Shown: positions 8,181 to 17,047, counted from the first letter of the stretch. The stretch is 64,000 nt of DNA from Microbacterium pygmaeum (GCF_900100885.1 NZ_LT629692.1:620001-684000), one strand, 5' to 3'. The notes: generated from the letters alone by a model not told the origin. A program made the numbers and translations.

Positions 8181-9407
8181 GTGCACGTCGTGATGTTCGG
8201 CGACCAGCACGTCGAATCGCTGGGCGGGGCGCAGGTCTCGATGCGCCTGCAACGTCGTTTCCTGGAGCGCGCCGGCCACACGGTGACGATCGTGGCGCCG
8301 CGGATGCACGGGCTGCGCGCGCGGGCCGTCGCGTCGGACGCCGATGTCGAGGCCTCGGCGTACGTCGACCTCCCCTCGATCCCGATCACCGCCGACCGCG
8401 AGTATTCGCTCAGCTGGCCGGGGCGGGGGATCGACCGCGTCGTCGATGCGGCGATGACGGCGCGTCTTCCCGTGGACGTCGTGCACGTGCAGGCCGACTT
8501 CTGGGGTGCCTACATCGGACACCGGTTCGCCCGGCGGCACGGACTGCCCGTCGTCCACACGATGCACAACCGCGTCGACGTGGGGATCGAGGCGACGGCG
8601 CCGTTCCCGGCCCTCGTGATGCGCGCGCTCAACGCGTGGGCGCGCCGCGCACTCGGCGGGCCAGGTCTCGGATCCGACGGGTGGGCGTACCTGCGTCGCT
8701 TCGGGCGGCTCTCGCGCGCCGTGACCGCGCCGTCGAGCCACTTCGCCCGCCGGCTCGAGGAGCACGGAGTCGTCCCGAAGGTCGATGTGATCTGGAACGG
8801 GATCGACGACGACGTGCTCGACTCGGCCCTCGCCGTCTCGGACGGCCGAGATGCCGAGCGCATGCCTGGGCGCCCGCGATTCGTCTGGCTGGGGCGCATG
8901 AGCCCCGAGAAGCGTCTGCTGCCGTTCCTCGAGGCGGTGGCACTGTCGGGGATCGACGCCGACGTCGAGATCATCGGCGGCGGGGGGCAGGTCGCCGCGG
9001 CGCGGCGGCTGGTCGAGCGGCTCGGCCCCGTGGCATCCGTCCGCTTCTCCGGTCGATTGCCGTACATCGAGACGCTGCGGCGCATCGCCGCCGCCGATGC
9101 GGTCGTGCAGACCTCGATCGGCTTCGAGACGCAGGGGATGACCGTCTTCGAGGCGGCGTCGCTGGGCACCCCGGCGGTCGTGAGCGACCCCGACATCGCC
9201 GCCGAGCTGGGTTCGGGCTTCTGGGTGGTGGGGGACGGGAGTCGGGCGGACGCCTCGGTCGACGCGCTCGCCCGCACTCTGCGAATCGCCGCCGAGGCGA
9301 TCGCCGCGGGCGAGCCGGTCGTGCCGGATCCGTCGATCGCCGAGCGTTTCCGCCAGTCGTCGCGCACCGCCGCGATGGTCGAGGTCTATCGACGCGTCGC
9401 CGGCTGA
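8181..9407 (+). CDS. GT4 family glycosyltransferase
   Basis: 408 residues, GT-B fold, paralogous in layout to the gene upstream. Visible motifs are MFGDQHVESLGGAQVS at the N-terminus, FVWLGRMSPEKRLLPFLEAV at the start of the donor domain, and the EX7E-type segment GFETQGMTVFEAASLG. The GTG at 8181 follows the upstream stop by four bases. Two adjacent GT4 enzymes suggest sequential sugar transfer onto a glycolipid or polysaccharide. A hairpin at 9409-9425 follows the stop. Confidence 0.85.
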   Translation: MHVVMFGDQHVESLGGAQVSMRLQRRFLERAGHTVTIVAPRMHGLRARAVASDADVEASAYVDLPSIPITADREYSLSWPGRGIDRVVDAAMTARLPVDVVHVQADFWGAYIGHRFARRHGLPVVHTMHNRVDVGIEATAPFPALVMRALNAWARRALGGPGLGSDGWAYLRRFGRLSRAVTAPSSHFARRLEEHGVVPKVDVIWNGIDDDVLDSALAVSDGRDAERMPGRPRFVWLGRMSPEKRLLPFLEAVALSGIDADVEIIGGGGQVAAARRLVERLGPVASVRFSGRLPYIETLRRIAAADAVVQTSIGFETQGMTVFEAASLGTPAVVSDPDIAAELGSGFWVVGDGSRADASVDALARTLRIAAEAIAAGEPVVPDPSIAERFRQSSRTAAMVEVYRRVAG

Positions 9408-9408
9408 T

Positions 9409-9425
9409 CCCGCGCCACGCGCGGG
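9409..9425. terminator. Hairpin terminator between convergent genes
   Basis: CCCGCGC and GCGCGGG face each other around a three-base loop CAC, directly after the glycosyltransferase stop and before the stop of the small convergent gene. There is no T tract, as is common in high-GC actinobacteria, so intrinsic termination is an inference. Confidence 0.5.
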
Positions 9426-9426
9426 G

Positions 9427-9543
9427 TCAGGGGAGGCGGGTGCGGTCCGTCGGGATCCGACGGTAGCCGTCGTTGCGAAGGGCGGCGACGGACGAGACGA
9501 TCGCGAAGACCGCCAGGGCTGCGAGTGCGAGAATCATCATCAT
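9427..9543 (-). CDS. Small single-span membrane protein
   Basis: 38 residues: MMMILALAALAVFAIVSSVAAL forms one transmembrane helix (residues about 1-22), followed by a short basic tail NDGYRRIPTDRTRLP. The ATG at 9543 is supported by TAGCGT seven bases upstream (9551-9556), the leaderless promoter arrangement used by many genes in this window. Function unknown; small actinobacterial membrane proteins of this type are often missed. Confidence 0.6.
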   Translation of the reverse strand: MMMILALAALAVFAIVSSVAALRNDGYRRIPTDRTRLP

Positions 9544-9630
9544 GGCAGGAACGCTACGCTTGACGGAATCCGGCCACGAGTGGCAGGATGGTCACTGATC
9601 GTACGAATACTGCCACCTCCGAGGAGACCG

Positions 9631-10602
9631 ATGAGAACCGTCGCCGTGATCGTCCAGGACGGCTTCGCGCCGTTCGAGTTCGGGGTCGCCTGTGAGGCGT
9701 TCGGCCTCGATCGGTCGGATGACGGCATCCCGAACTTCGATTTCCGCATCGTGACGCCCGAGCCCGGCGCCATCGCGTCCAAGCTCGGCTTCTCGATCAA
9801 CGTCGACGCCGACTTGACGTTCGCGTACGAGGCCGACCTCGTCGTGGTCTCACCGATTCCCAGTCAGTACTGGGCGGGTGGCACCGACCAGCGCGTCCTC
9901 GACGTGATCCGTGACGCGGCCGCGCGCGGCGCGTGGCTGCTGAGCGTCTGCAGCGGGTCGTTCGTGCTCGCGGCCGCAGGTGTGCTCGACGGCCGGAAGG
10001 CCACGACGCACTGGATGTACGCCGACCGCATGGCCGCGATGTACCCGCTGATCGACGTCGACCCGGACGTGCTCTACGTGCAGGACGGCCGCATCATCAC
10101 CAGCGCCGGCACGGCCGCTGGATTGGATGCCTGTCTCCACCTGCTGCGGCAGGAACTCGGCGCCGAGATGACGAACACGATCGCCCGGCGCATGGTGGTG
10201 CCGCCGCAGCGCGACGGCGGGCAGGCGCAGTTCATCTCGCGTCCCCTGCCCGACGTCGTCGGGCTCTCGCTCTCTCCGGTCACCGACTGGGTGCTCGAGA
10301 ACCTCTCGCAGGACCTCACCGTGGAAGATCTCGCAGCGCGCGCACACATGTCGCCGCGGACGTTCGCCCGGCGATTCAAGGCCGACTACGGCACGACACC
10401 GGCGGCCTGGCTCGGACGGCAGCGGATCATCCACGCCCAGCGGCTGCTCGAGCAGACCGACCTGGGCCTGGATCGCATCGCGTACGAGTGCGGCTTCGGG
10501 TCGGCCGCCGTCCTGCGGCAGAACTTCGCCCGCGTGCTGGGCACGACGCCGACGGCGTACCGGGCGACCTTCTCCTGCGATCTCGCGGAGTCCGCCGCCT
10601 AG
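9631..10602 (+). CDS. GlxA family AraC-type transcriptional regulator
   Basis: 323 residues: an N-terminal DJ-1/PfpI amidase-like domain (about 1-170, with the elbow LLSVCSGSFVLAAAG) and a C-terminal AraC HTH domain (about 215-315, MSPRTFARRFKADYGTTPAAWL and IAYECGFGSAAVLRQNFAR). This is the GlxA/FtrA architecture of regulators that sense nitrogen or small metabolites. GAGGAG precedes the ATG. The stop TAG at 10600-10602 lies inside the target-site duplication of the IS element that follows, so the gene remains intact despite the insertion. Confidence 0.9.
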   Translation: MRTVAVIVQDGFAPFEFGVACEAFGLDRSDDGIPNFDFRIVTPEPGAIASKLGFSINVDADLTFAYEADLVVVSPIPSQYWAGGTDQRVLDVIRDAAARGAWLLSVCSGSFVLAAAGVLDGRKATTHWMYADRMAAMYPLIDVDPDVLYVQDGRIITSAGTAAGLDACLHLLRQELGAEMTNTIARRMVVPPQRDGGQAQFISRPLPDVVGLSLSPVTDWVLENLSQDLTVEDLAARAHMSPRTFARRFKADYGTTPAAWLGRQRIIHAQRLLEQTDLGLDRIAYECGFGSAAVLRQNFARVLGTTPTAYRATFSCDLAESAA

Positions 10603-10603
10603 C
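10598..10603. repeat. Left target-site duplication of the IS element (CCTAGC)
   Basis: CCTAGC at 10598-10603 is repeated exactly at 11697-11702, immediately outside both inverted repeats. It includes the TAG stop of the GlxA-type gene. Identical flanks indicate a simple transposition event without later rearrangement. Confidence 0.88.
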
Positions 10604-11696
10604 TGTATTTCCCCGTGACGTTGTGAACGGGTGAGGTAGGCGAAGACCTCCGGGAAGGATGTGGGTTACCACACTCGCATCCTGACCACGGAGGTCTTCG
10701 TGACTCACGCTAACGCGCCCTTGACGCCGATGGGGCGTCGTCGTTTGGTTGTTCTCGTCGTGGATCGGGGCTGGTCGTTGCGGCGGGCGGCGGAGCGGTT
10801 CCAGTGCTCGCCGGCGACGGCGAAGCGATGGGTGGACCGGTATCGGGCCGGTCTGCCGTTGACGGATCGCAGCTCGCGCCCCACGTCGTCGCCGAACCGG
10901 TTGCCGCGGAAGACGGAGCGGCGGATCGTGTCGTTACGGTTCACCCGCCGCTGGGGTCCGCACCGGATCGCGTATCACCTGCGACTGCACCGCTCGACGG
11001 TCGGCCGGGTGCTCGACCGGTATCGGATGCCGAAGCTCGTGACCGTCGACCAAGCCACCGGCCTCTCCGTCCGCAAGCCACCGCCGAAACGCTACGAGGT
11101 GGCAGCACCGGGCCAGCTGGTGCACGTGGACGTGAAGAAGCAGGGCCGGATCCCTGACGGCGGCGGGTGGCGGGCCCACGGGCGTGGATCAACGCAAGAC
11201 CGCCACGCCGGGGTCGCGAGAGATCGTGCCGCTCGCCAAGGCGCTGCGGGCTCCCGCGGTTACCGATACTTGCACCACGCCGTCGACGACCACTCGAGGG
11301 TCGCGTACTCGGAGATCCTCGACGACGAACGCAAGGAGACCGCCGCCGCGTTCTGGATCCGTGCGAACGCGTTCTTCGCCGACCTCGGCGTGACCGTCAC
11401 CGCCGTGATGACAGACAACGGCGCCTGCTACCGATCGCACGCGTTCGCGGCCGCGCTGGGCGCGAACGTGAAACATAAGTGGACCAAGCCCTATCGGCCG
11501 CAGACCAACGGGAAAGTCGAGCGCTTCAACCGCACCCTCGCCACCGAATGGGCCTACGCGAAGCCCTATACCGGCGAGACCGAACGAGAAGCCGCTTACG
11601 AGACCTGGCTGCATCACTACAATCACCACAGACCCCACACCGGCATCGGCGGAAAGACCCCCTCAGAACGCGTTCACAACGTCACGGGGAAATACA
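10604..11696 (+). mobile_element. IS481-family insertion sequence (1093 bp)
   Basis: The element is bounded by perfect 26-base inverted repeats (10604-10629 and 11671-11696), each beginning TGTATTTCCCCGTGACG when read inward, and by a six-base direct duplication CCTAGC on both sides. One transposase gene fills it. The perfect ends and duplication point to a recent insertion. It landed on the stop codon of the GlxA gene and restored it through the duplication. Confidence 0.95.
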
Positions 11697-11701
11697 CCTA
11701 G
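10700..11701 (+). CDS. IS481 family transposase
   Basis: 333 residues: N-terminal helix-turn-helix domains (LRRAAERFQCSPATAKRWVDR) and an rve-type catalytic core with a DDE triad at D144 (HVDVKK), D239 (MTDNG) and E274 (NGKVERFN), a D-34-E spacing usual for the family. The GTG at 10700 has GGAGG six bases before it. The frame runs through the right inverted repeat and stops at the TAG provided by the duplicated target, so the last residue and stop are host-derived. The catalytic residues are all in one frame, so it should be functional. Confidence 0.93.
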   Translation: MTHANAPLTPMGRRRLVVLVVDRGWSLRRAAERFQCSPATAKRWVDRYRAGLPLTDRSSRPTSSPNRLPRKTERRIVSLRFTRRWGPHRIAYHLRLHRSTVGRVLDRYRMPKLVTVDQATGLSVRKPPPKRYEVAAPGQLVHVDVKKQGRIPDGGGWRAHGRGSTQDRHAGVARDRAARQGAAGSRGYRYLHHAVDDHSRVAYSEILDDERKETAAAFWIRANAFFADLGVTVTAVMTDNGACYRSHAFAAALGANVKHKWTKPYRPQTNGKVERFNRTLATEWAYAKPYTGETEREAAYETWLHHYNHHRPHTGIGGKTPSERVHNVTGKYT

Positions 11702-11702
11702 C
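11697..11702. repeat. Right target-site duplication of the IS element (CCTAGC)
   Basis: Second copy of the six-base target. Its TAG (11699-11701) ends the transposase frame. It is followed by a 138-base region with repeated GACCCG and ATGACCCG words and the inverted pair GAGATGACCC / GGGATCATCTC, which may end transcription toward the peptidase gene. Confidence 0.85.
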
Positions 11703-11840
11703 CCACCCGCTTCACCGAAATGACCCGAACCTCGCCGAGATGACCCGCTTCACGGGATCATCTCGGACGAGATCGGGTCATTTCGCGGCCGTGCGGGTCA
11801 GTTCGCGACCGGGCGGGTCAGCCCGCGAGCGAACCCGCGC

Positions 11841-13442
11841 CTACTGCGTCGCGCGGTCGCGGAGGGCGTTCAGGTCGATCGCGGTGGCTGCGCCGGAGGA
11901 GCGGGCGCTGAACGTGTCGACCGGCGCGGTCACCGTCGACGTGTCGAACGCGAACGTGATGATCGCCGCGGCAAGCGCGTCGGAGTTCACATCCAGCGCG
12001 GTGCGGTTCACGTTGCCGGTCAGGCGCTGCTTGTACGCCTTGTTGAGCGACTTGTAGAAGGCCGCATCCGCACCGTCGGCCGTCAGGCTGTCGCACGGCT
12101 GGTGGTAGCACGGGTCGTACGCCACGTCGGCGAGGCCGCCGTAGAGCGCGACCTCATCGGCCGTCTTGATCTCCTCGGCACCCGTGAACAAGCCACCGGC
12201 GGGGATGCCGACCGCGATGAACGGGCCGTAGTCCGAGCGTCCGGAGAAGTCGGTGTCCTGATACGGCAGACCCTGCGACTGGTAGAACTGCTCGAACACG
12301 TCCTCGATCGCCGCCGACCCCTCGGGGATGAATCCCTCAGGTGCGGTGCCGCTCGAGTTGTCGCCGTCATAGACGCCGTAGAAGTAGTTCGGCGAGCCGA
12401 TCATGTCGAAGTTCAGGTACAGCGCGATGTCGCCAGCCTGCTCCTCGCTCAACTGGCCCACGTAGTACTCCGAACCGAGCAGACCCTCTTCCTCGGCGCC
12501 CCACCACGCGAACCGCACGGTGTTGGTCGGCTGCACCCGCTGCATCTGGATCGCGGTCTCCAGCAGCGCGGCGCTGCCGGTGCCGTTGTCGTTGATTCCC
12601 GCGCCGTTCTGGACGCTGTCCAGGTGCGCCCCGGCCATGACGACGTTGCTGTCATCACCCGTTCCGGTCTCGGCGAGCACGTTGAAGGCCGTGCGCTCCT
12701 CGGCGAAGTAGTCGACCGTCACGGTGACTTGCGCGCCCGGCGTTGACGCGAGATCCTCGCCGACCGGTGACGCGACGAAGATCGCGGGAATGGTCAGCCC
12801 CGTGGCATCCCCGATCATTCCGACCAGACCCGGCCGACCGTCGTTCGTGACGATCACCGCGGACGCGCCGGCGTTCTGCGCATTGATGGCTTTGAGCGAG
12901 AAGTCGCACGAGCCGCGCTGCACGAGTGCGACCGAGCCCGCGGTGAAGCCCTCGAAGTCCTCGGGCTCGCAGCCGCTCGTGCTCGTGCCGTTCGCGGGGA
13001 ACGGCTGGACGAGGTCGACGGGCACCAGAGGTCCGGTCGCCGTCCCTTCCGGACTGCCGCTGTCGAAGTTGTTGCGCAGGAAGTCCTGCCCGTCAACCCA
13101 CGTCGTCGCGGGATCCTGGCGGCTGAGCGCCGAGTTCTCCTCCGCATACGTGAAGGGGAACTCCTGCACCTGAGGTGTGTAGCCGGCGCGCTGGAGCTCC
13201 TTGACGACATAGTCGACGGATGCTGCATAGCCGGGGCGTCCCGCGGCGCGGTCACCGTTCGTGTCGGCGATGTCCTGCAGTTTCTTCAGATGGTTCATCA
13301 CCTGGCTGATTTTCACCGCCTTGGTGAGTTTGTCGACGGTGTTGGCGTCGGGGACGGCGAAGGCCGGCGATGCGAGTCCGACCGACGCCAGCAGCACAGC
13401 AGCGGCGGTGACCGCCACTGTCTTGCGGGTCTTGAGCGACAT
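11841..13442 (-). CDS. Secreted M28 family aminopeptidase with PA domain
   Basis: 533 residues. A signal peptide (KTRKTVAVTAAAVLLASVG, cleavage near SPAFA-VPDAN) directs export. A protease-associated domain (about 140-245) interrupts the catalytic domain. Zinc ligands and catalytic residues of M28 are visible as GAHLDS, NDNGTGSA, WWGAEEEGLLGS, NFDMIGSP and YHQPCDS. This is the aminopeptidase S/Y type that removes N-terminal residues from extracellular peptides. No cell-wall anchor is visible. AGAGGA precedes the ATG; a much longer in-frame extension upstream is antisense to the SulP gene and is not coding. Confidence 0.92.
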   Translation of the reverse strand: MSLKTRKTVAVTAAAVLLASVGLASPAFAVPDANTVDKLTKAVKISQVMNHLKKLQDIADTNGDRAAGRPGYAASVDYVVKELQRAGYTPQVQEFPFTYAEENSALSRQDPATTWVDGQDFLRNNFDSGSPEGTATGPLVPVDLVQPFPANGTSTSGCEPEDFEGFTAGSVALVQRGSCDFSLKAINAQNAGASAVIVTNDGRPGLVGMIGDATGLTIPAIFVASPVGEDLASTPGAQVTVTVDYFAEERTAFNVLAETGTGDDSNVVMAGAHLDSVQNGAGINDNGTGSAALLETAIQMQRVQPTNTVRFAWWGAEEEGLLGSEYYVGQLSEEQAGDIALYLNFDMIGSPNYFYGVYDGDNSSGTAPEGFIPEGSAAIEDVFEQFYQSQGLPYQDTDFSGRSDYGPFIAVGIPAGGLFTGAEEIKTADEVALYGGLADVAYDPCYHQPCDSLTADGADAAFYKSLNKAYKQRLTGNVNRTALDVNSDALAAAIITFAFDTSTVTAPVDTFSARSSGAATAIDLNALRDRATQ

Positions 13443-13574
13443 GTTTATCCTCTCGAACGTCGACGACCTCGTTGACGCCGACCTTGCGAAGGGTAATCGG
13501 AGTTTCGCCTGATCGGTAGGGGATTGCGCGACAGTGCGGTCTCGCGCAGACAGCCGCTTCGATAGCGTGTGAGG

Positions 13575-15245
13575 GTGCGCGCGGCGCTGAAGAGACTGTT
13601 CTCCCGCAAAACGATCGGCAGGGATGCCGTGGCGGGGCTCGTGCTGGGTGTCGAGGCGGTTCCGGACGGTCTCGCGGCCGGCCTGCTCGCCGGCATCAAC
13701 CCCCTCGCCGGCCTGTACGCGTATCTGTTCGGGATGGTCGGGGCGACGCTGTTCACGAGCAGCGCGTTCATGGCGGTGCAGGCGACGGGCGCGATGGCGC
13801 TGATCGTGTCGGACTCCGATCTCGAGAGTCGCGCCGATCCTGATCGGGCGCTGTTCACCCTCGCGATCCTGACCGGCATCGTCATGGTGATCGCCGGACT
13901 GCTGCGCGGCGGCCGCCTGGTCCGCTTCGTTCCCACGGCCGTGATGACCGGATTCCTCACCGCGGTCGGGGTCAACATCATCCTCGGCCAGCTCTCGAAC
14001 CTCACCGGCTTCGCGTCGGAGGGCTCGAATCGTCTGGTCAAGCTGATCGACCTGCTCGCACACATCCCGCAATGGAGCCTCGCGTCCATCCTGGTCGGCG
14101 CCGTGGTGATCGGCGTGATCCTGCTCTTCCGCATCACGCCGGTCGGCTCGCTCGGCCTCGTGCTCGCGGTCATCATCGGCTCGCTGCTCGCAGCCCTCCT
14201 GAACATCTGGGCGGGCCCGCCGGTGCAGCAGCTGCAGGACATCGTGGATGTTCCGAGCGGACTGCCGGCGCCGGTGCTGCCGAGCATCATCGATGTCCCT
14301 TTCCTGCTCCTGCCGGCCATCTCGCTCGCATTCGTCGGTCTGATCCAGGGCGCCGCGGTCTCTCCCGGCCTGCCGACGCCCGACGGAAAACCTGCGGACA
14401 TGTCGCGGGACTTCATCGGGCAGGGCGCGGGGAACATCGCGGCGGGGATCTTCCAGGGGATGCCGGTGGGTGGCTCGATGTCGGGGTCGTCGCTGATCGT
14501 GGCCGCGGGCGCGAAGACGAAGCTCGCGTTCTTCGTCGCCGGCATCGTGATGTCGATCGTCATCCTGTTCGCCTCGGATCTCGTGGCGTTCGTCGCGATG
14601 CCCGCCCTGGCCGCGCTGCTGATCGTCATCGGCGCGGCGGCGATCAAACCGAGCCGGATCTTCTCGGTGATCAAGAGCGGTCCGCTGCCGGCCTCGATCA
14701 TGGCGGTGACCTTCGCGCTCACGCTGGTGATCCCGCTGCAGTTCGCCGTCCTCGTCGGCGTCGGGCTGGGCATCATCCTGTTCGTCGCGCAGCAGTCGAA
14801 CCGCGTCCGGGTCCGCCAGCTGCACATCCACGAGAGCGGACGGATGCGGGAGGGCGACCCGCCTCCGATCATCCCCGCGCGCGAGGTGGTGATCCTCCAG
14901 CCCTACGGCAGCCTCTTCTTCGCCAGTGCACCGGTGTTCGAGCACCAGCTGCCGACGGTCAGCAGCGCATCCCGCGATTCGGTGGTGATCATCCGCCTGC
15001 GCGGCACCGACCAGATCGGGCTCTCCCTCGTCGACGTCCTGCGCCGGTACGCGCACGACCTGCGCGACGCGGACTCGTCATTGAAGCTCGTCATCAGCGA
15101 ACAGCGCGTGCTGGACCTCGTGGAGTCGAGCGGCCTGGCTGACGAGCTGGGCCCGAAGAACATCTATCGCAGCACCGAGTGGGTCGGGGAGACCGTGCGC
15201 CGAGCCCATGCCGAGGCACTCGCGGACCTGGCGGCGCGGAACTAG
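13575..15245 (+). CDS. SulP family anion transporter (STAS-less or with divergent tail)
   Basis: About 556 residues with the SulP/SLC26 membrane core: AVPDGLAAGLLAGINPLAGLYAY at the start, FVPTAVMTGFLTAVGVNIILGQ, and the QGAGNIAAGIFQGMPVGGS motif. Around 12-14 helices are expected. The last 130 residues form a soluble domain (FFASAPVFEHQLP, VVIIRLRGTDQIGLSLVDVL, KLVISEQRVLDLVESSG) consistent with a STAS domain. The GTG at 13575 lies six bases after TAGCGT (leaderless); GTG 13569 is the alternative. It likely carries sulfate, bicarbonate or another anion. Confidence 0.86.
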   Translation: MRAALKRLFSRKTIGRDAVAGLVLGVEAVPDGLAAGLLAGINPLAGLYAYLFGMVGATLFTSSAFMAVQATGAMALIVSDSDLESRADPDRALFTLAILTGIVMVIAGLLRGGRLVRFVPTAVMTGFLTAVGVNIILGQLSNLTGFASEGSNRLVKLIDLLAHIPQWSLASILVGAVVIGVILLFRITPVGSLGLVLAVIIGSLLAALLNIWAGPPVQQLQDIVDVPSGLPAPVLPSIIDVPFLLLPAISLAFVGLIQGAAVSPGLPTPDGKPADMSRDFIGQGAGNIAAGIFQGMPVGGSMSGSSLIVAAGAKTKLAFFVAGIVMSIVILFASDLVAFVAMPALAALLIVIGAAAIKPSRIFSVIKSGPLPASIMAVTFALTLVIPLQFAVLVGVGLGIILFVAQQSNRVRVRQLHIHESGRMREGDPPPIIPAREVVILQPYGSLFFASAPVFEHQLPTVSSASRDSVVIIRLRGTDQIGLSLVDVLRRYAHDLRDADSSLKLVISEQRVLDLVESSGLADELGPKNIYRSTEWVGETVRRAHAEALADLAARN

Positions 15246-15364
15246 CGGCCCGCGCGTGCCGGCGCGGCCGTTAGACTTCTCGAACCCTGCACCTGGTGAT
15301 CCACGCATGTGGCGGGGGAATGCGTTCACGCAGCTCCGTCCCGACCAATGGGGAAAGCCAGGAC

Positions 15365-17047
15365 ATGAGTTCACCGTATGTTCTTTCTGTCGATGTGCGT
15401 GCCGGCGCACTGAGCGCCGCAATCGCCGAGCGCGGTCCCGACGGCGAGGTGCACACGACCGCCGTGGCGGTCGGTCGCACCGCGACGATGCCGACGGCGG
15501 TGTTCGTCTCGCCCGACGACCTGCTCTTCGGCGTGGACGCGATCGCCGCGGGGGAGGCGGAGCCCGATCGACTCGTCGCCGACTTCGTCGGGGACGCGAC
15601 CGGCGTCCTCGCGATCGACGGTCAGGAGTTCGCACGCGCTGACCTGCTCGCGTGGCTGATCGACGCGGCGATCAACCAGGTGGAGTTCGCACAGGACGCG
15701 TCGCCCGCCGGCGTGTGGGTGGTGGTTCCGGCCGAGTGGAACGACGATCGTCTCGACGAGATCATGGCCGCCCTGGATCGGGACGGCAGAACCGAGGTCG
15801 ACTTCGTCACGCTGCCGGAGGCGCTCGCCGAGCGATACGACTCGCTCGACCCCGCCGACGCTGAGCTGAACATCATCGTCTGCGACGCGGACGAGCACCG
15901 GCTGTCCGCCGCGATCGTGCGGATCGTGCCCGGCGGTGAGGTGAGCCTGCTCAGCGCGCCGGTCACCGCCGCTCTCGGAACCGACGAGGCCCTCGATGAT
16001 CGCCTGCGTGCCGCCGTCGAGTCGCTCGGCGATGCGCTCGAGGCCGCCGGACTGGACGACGACGACCTCGACGCGGTCGTCCTGAGCGGATCCTTCGCGG
16101 GACTGGAGCGCGTGCAGCAGCTCCTCTCGGAAGAGTTCGGCGACCCGATCGACATCGACCCCCAGCCGGCGATGGCGGCCGCCCATGGCGCCGCATTCGC
16201 GCTGGCGCGGGAGGGTCTCGAGAGCCCCGCGGTCGGGCCGACCTCGGCCGCTGCCCTCGTGCCGGTCCCCTCACTCGTGCCGCCCGCGCCCGAGCTCCCG
16301 GTCGCGTCGGCTGAACTCGTTCCGGCGCAGCTCGTGCCGACTGCGCCCGCGGAGCTCGTGCGGGACACGCCGACCGAGCTCGCTGCGATCTTCGCCGCTG
16401 CGCCGACCGCGGTGATCGATCCGGTGCCGGTCACGTTCGACTCGATCACGGCGGTGGATGCACCCGCGGCGGAGCCCAAGCTGACCCGTCCGTGGTTCCG
16501 TCGCCCCGCCGGGATCGTCGGCATCGGGACGGCCGCCGCGGCGGTGATCGTGGCCCTCGGATTCGGAACGGTCTTCGCGATCGGCGGCGGCATCGGCTCG
16601 GACACCTCGGTCGAAGAAGCGGACACGACCCCCAGCCCGCAACAGCGGACCACGGCGACGAGCACGCCGACGCCCACGCGCACCCCTTCCGCCTCGGCGA
16701 AGCCCACGCCGACCCCGACTCCGACGCCGAGCGCCCCCGGAGCGGTTCCGGACCCCTTCAACACCACGCCGCCCTATACCCCGCCGCAGATCGCGGAGCC
16801 TCCGGTCGTGCCGGCACCTGCTCCACCAGCGACCGTGCCCGATGGCGGTCAGTCGCCGGATCCGGGTGATGGTGAGTCGCCGGATCCGGGTGATGGTGAG
16901 TCGCCGGATCCGGGTGATGGTGAGTCGCCGAATCCGGGTGATGGTGAGTCGCCGGATCCGGGTGATGGTGAGTCGCCGGATCCGGGTAATGGTGAGTCGC
17001 CGGATCCGGGTGATGGTGAGCCCGTAAATCCTGGCGACGGAGATTAG
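15365..17047 (+). CDS. Degenerate Hsp70-like membrane protein with extracellular repeat tail
   Basis: 560 residues. Residues 1-285 follow the Hsp70/actin ATPase order (SVDVRAGALSAAI at the phosphate-1 position, AAINQVEF, VVVPAEWNDDRLDEI, VVLSGSFAGLERVQQLLSEEF, AAHGAAFAL), but the GTT and DLGGGT phosphate-binding motifs are missing. A Pro/Ala/Val-rich linker leads to one transmembrane helix (about 383-410), a Thr/Pro stretch and eight copies of GESPDPGD (495-558). Topology is inferred as cytoplasmic Hsp70-like domain, external tail. ATP hydrolysis looks unlikely. The gene precedes clpB. Hsp70-like membrane proteins in actinobacteria have no settled role; the fold assignment is inference. Confidence 0.72.
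   Translation: MSSPYVLSVDVRAGALSAAIAERGPDGEVHTTAVAVGRTATMPTAVFVSPDDLLFGVDAIAAGEAEPDRLVADFVGDATGVLAIDGQEFARADLLAWLIDAAINQVEFAQDASPAGVWVVVPAEWNDDRLDEIMAALDRDGRTEVDFVTLPEALAERYDSLDPADAELNIIVCDADEHRLSAAIVRIVPGGEVSLLSAPVTAALGTDEALDDRLRAAVESLGDALEAAGLDDDDLDAVVLSGSFAGLERVQQLLSEEFGDPIDIDPQPAMAAAHGAAFALAREGLESPAVGPTSAAALVPVPSLVPPAPELPVASAELVPAQLVPTAPAELVRDTPTELAAIFAAAPTAVIDPVPVTFDSITAVDAPAAEPKLTRPWFRRPAGIVGIGTAAAAVIVALGFGTVFAIGGGIGSDTSVEEADTTPSPQQRTTATSTPTPTRTPSASAKPTPTPTPTPSAPGAVPDPFNTTPPYTPPQIAEPPVVPAPAPPATVPDGGQSPDPGDGESPDPGDGESPDPGDGESPNPGDGESPDPGDGESPDPGNGESPDPGDGEPVNPGDGD
16847..17038 (+). repeat. 24-bp tandem repeat, eight copies, in coding sequence
   Basis: Eight consecutive 24-base units encode variants of GESPDPGD at the C-terminus of the Hsp70-like protein. 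Most units keep the core TCGCCGGATCCGGGTGATGG; differences are single changes such as aat for gat. The last unit is the most diverged. Codon use (GGT, GAT) is less GC-rich than in flanking sequence. Copy number is likely to vary by slippage. Confidence 0.93.

Noticed and set aside
9631..10602. Disruption of the GlxA-type gene by the IS element
   Set aside because: The insertion point is in the stop codon and the target duplication restores the TAG, so the protein is unchanged.
11160..11260. Possible frameshift in the IS481 transposase
   Set aside because: The stretch after IPDGGGWRAHG looks unusual, but D144, D239 and E274 are all in one frame and length is normal.
13261..13512. Plus-strand frame over the peptidase signal peptide region
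   Set aside because: Antisense to a well-supported secreted peptidase and without start signals.
11841..15056. Very long minus-strand open frame continuing upstream of the M28 peptidase
   Set aside because: Its first 540 codons are antisense to the SulP transporter and encode a low-complexity Arg/Asp/His-rich product; the peptidase has its own ribosome site and signal peptide at 13442.
16847..17038. CRISPR-like regular repeats
   Set aside because: Units are contiguous 24-base copies without unique spacers, in frame within a coding region, and no cas gene is near.
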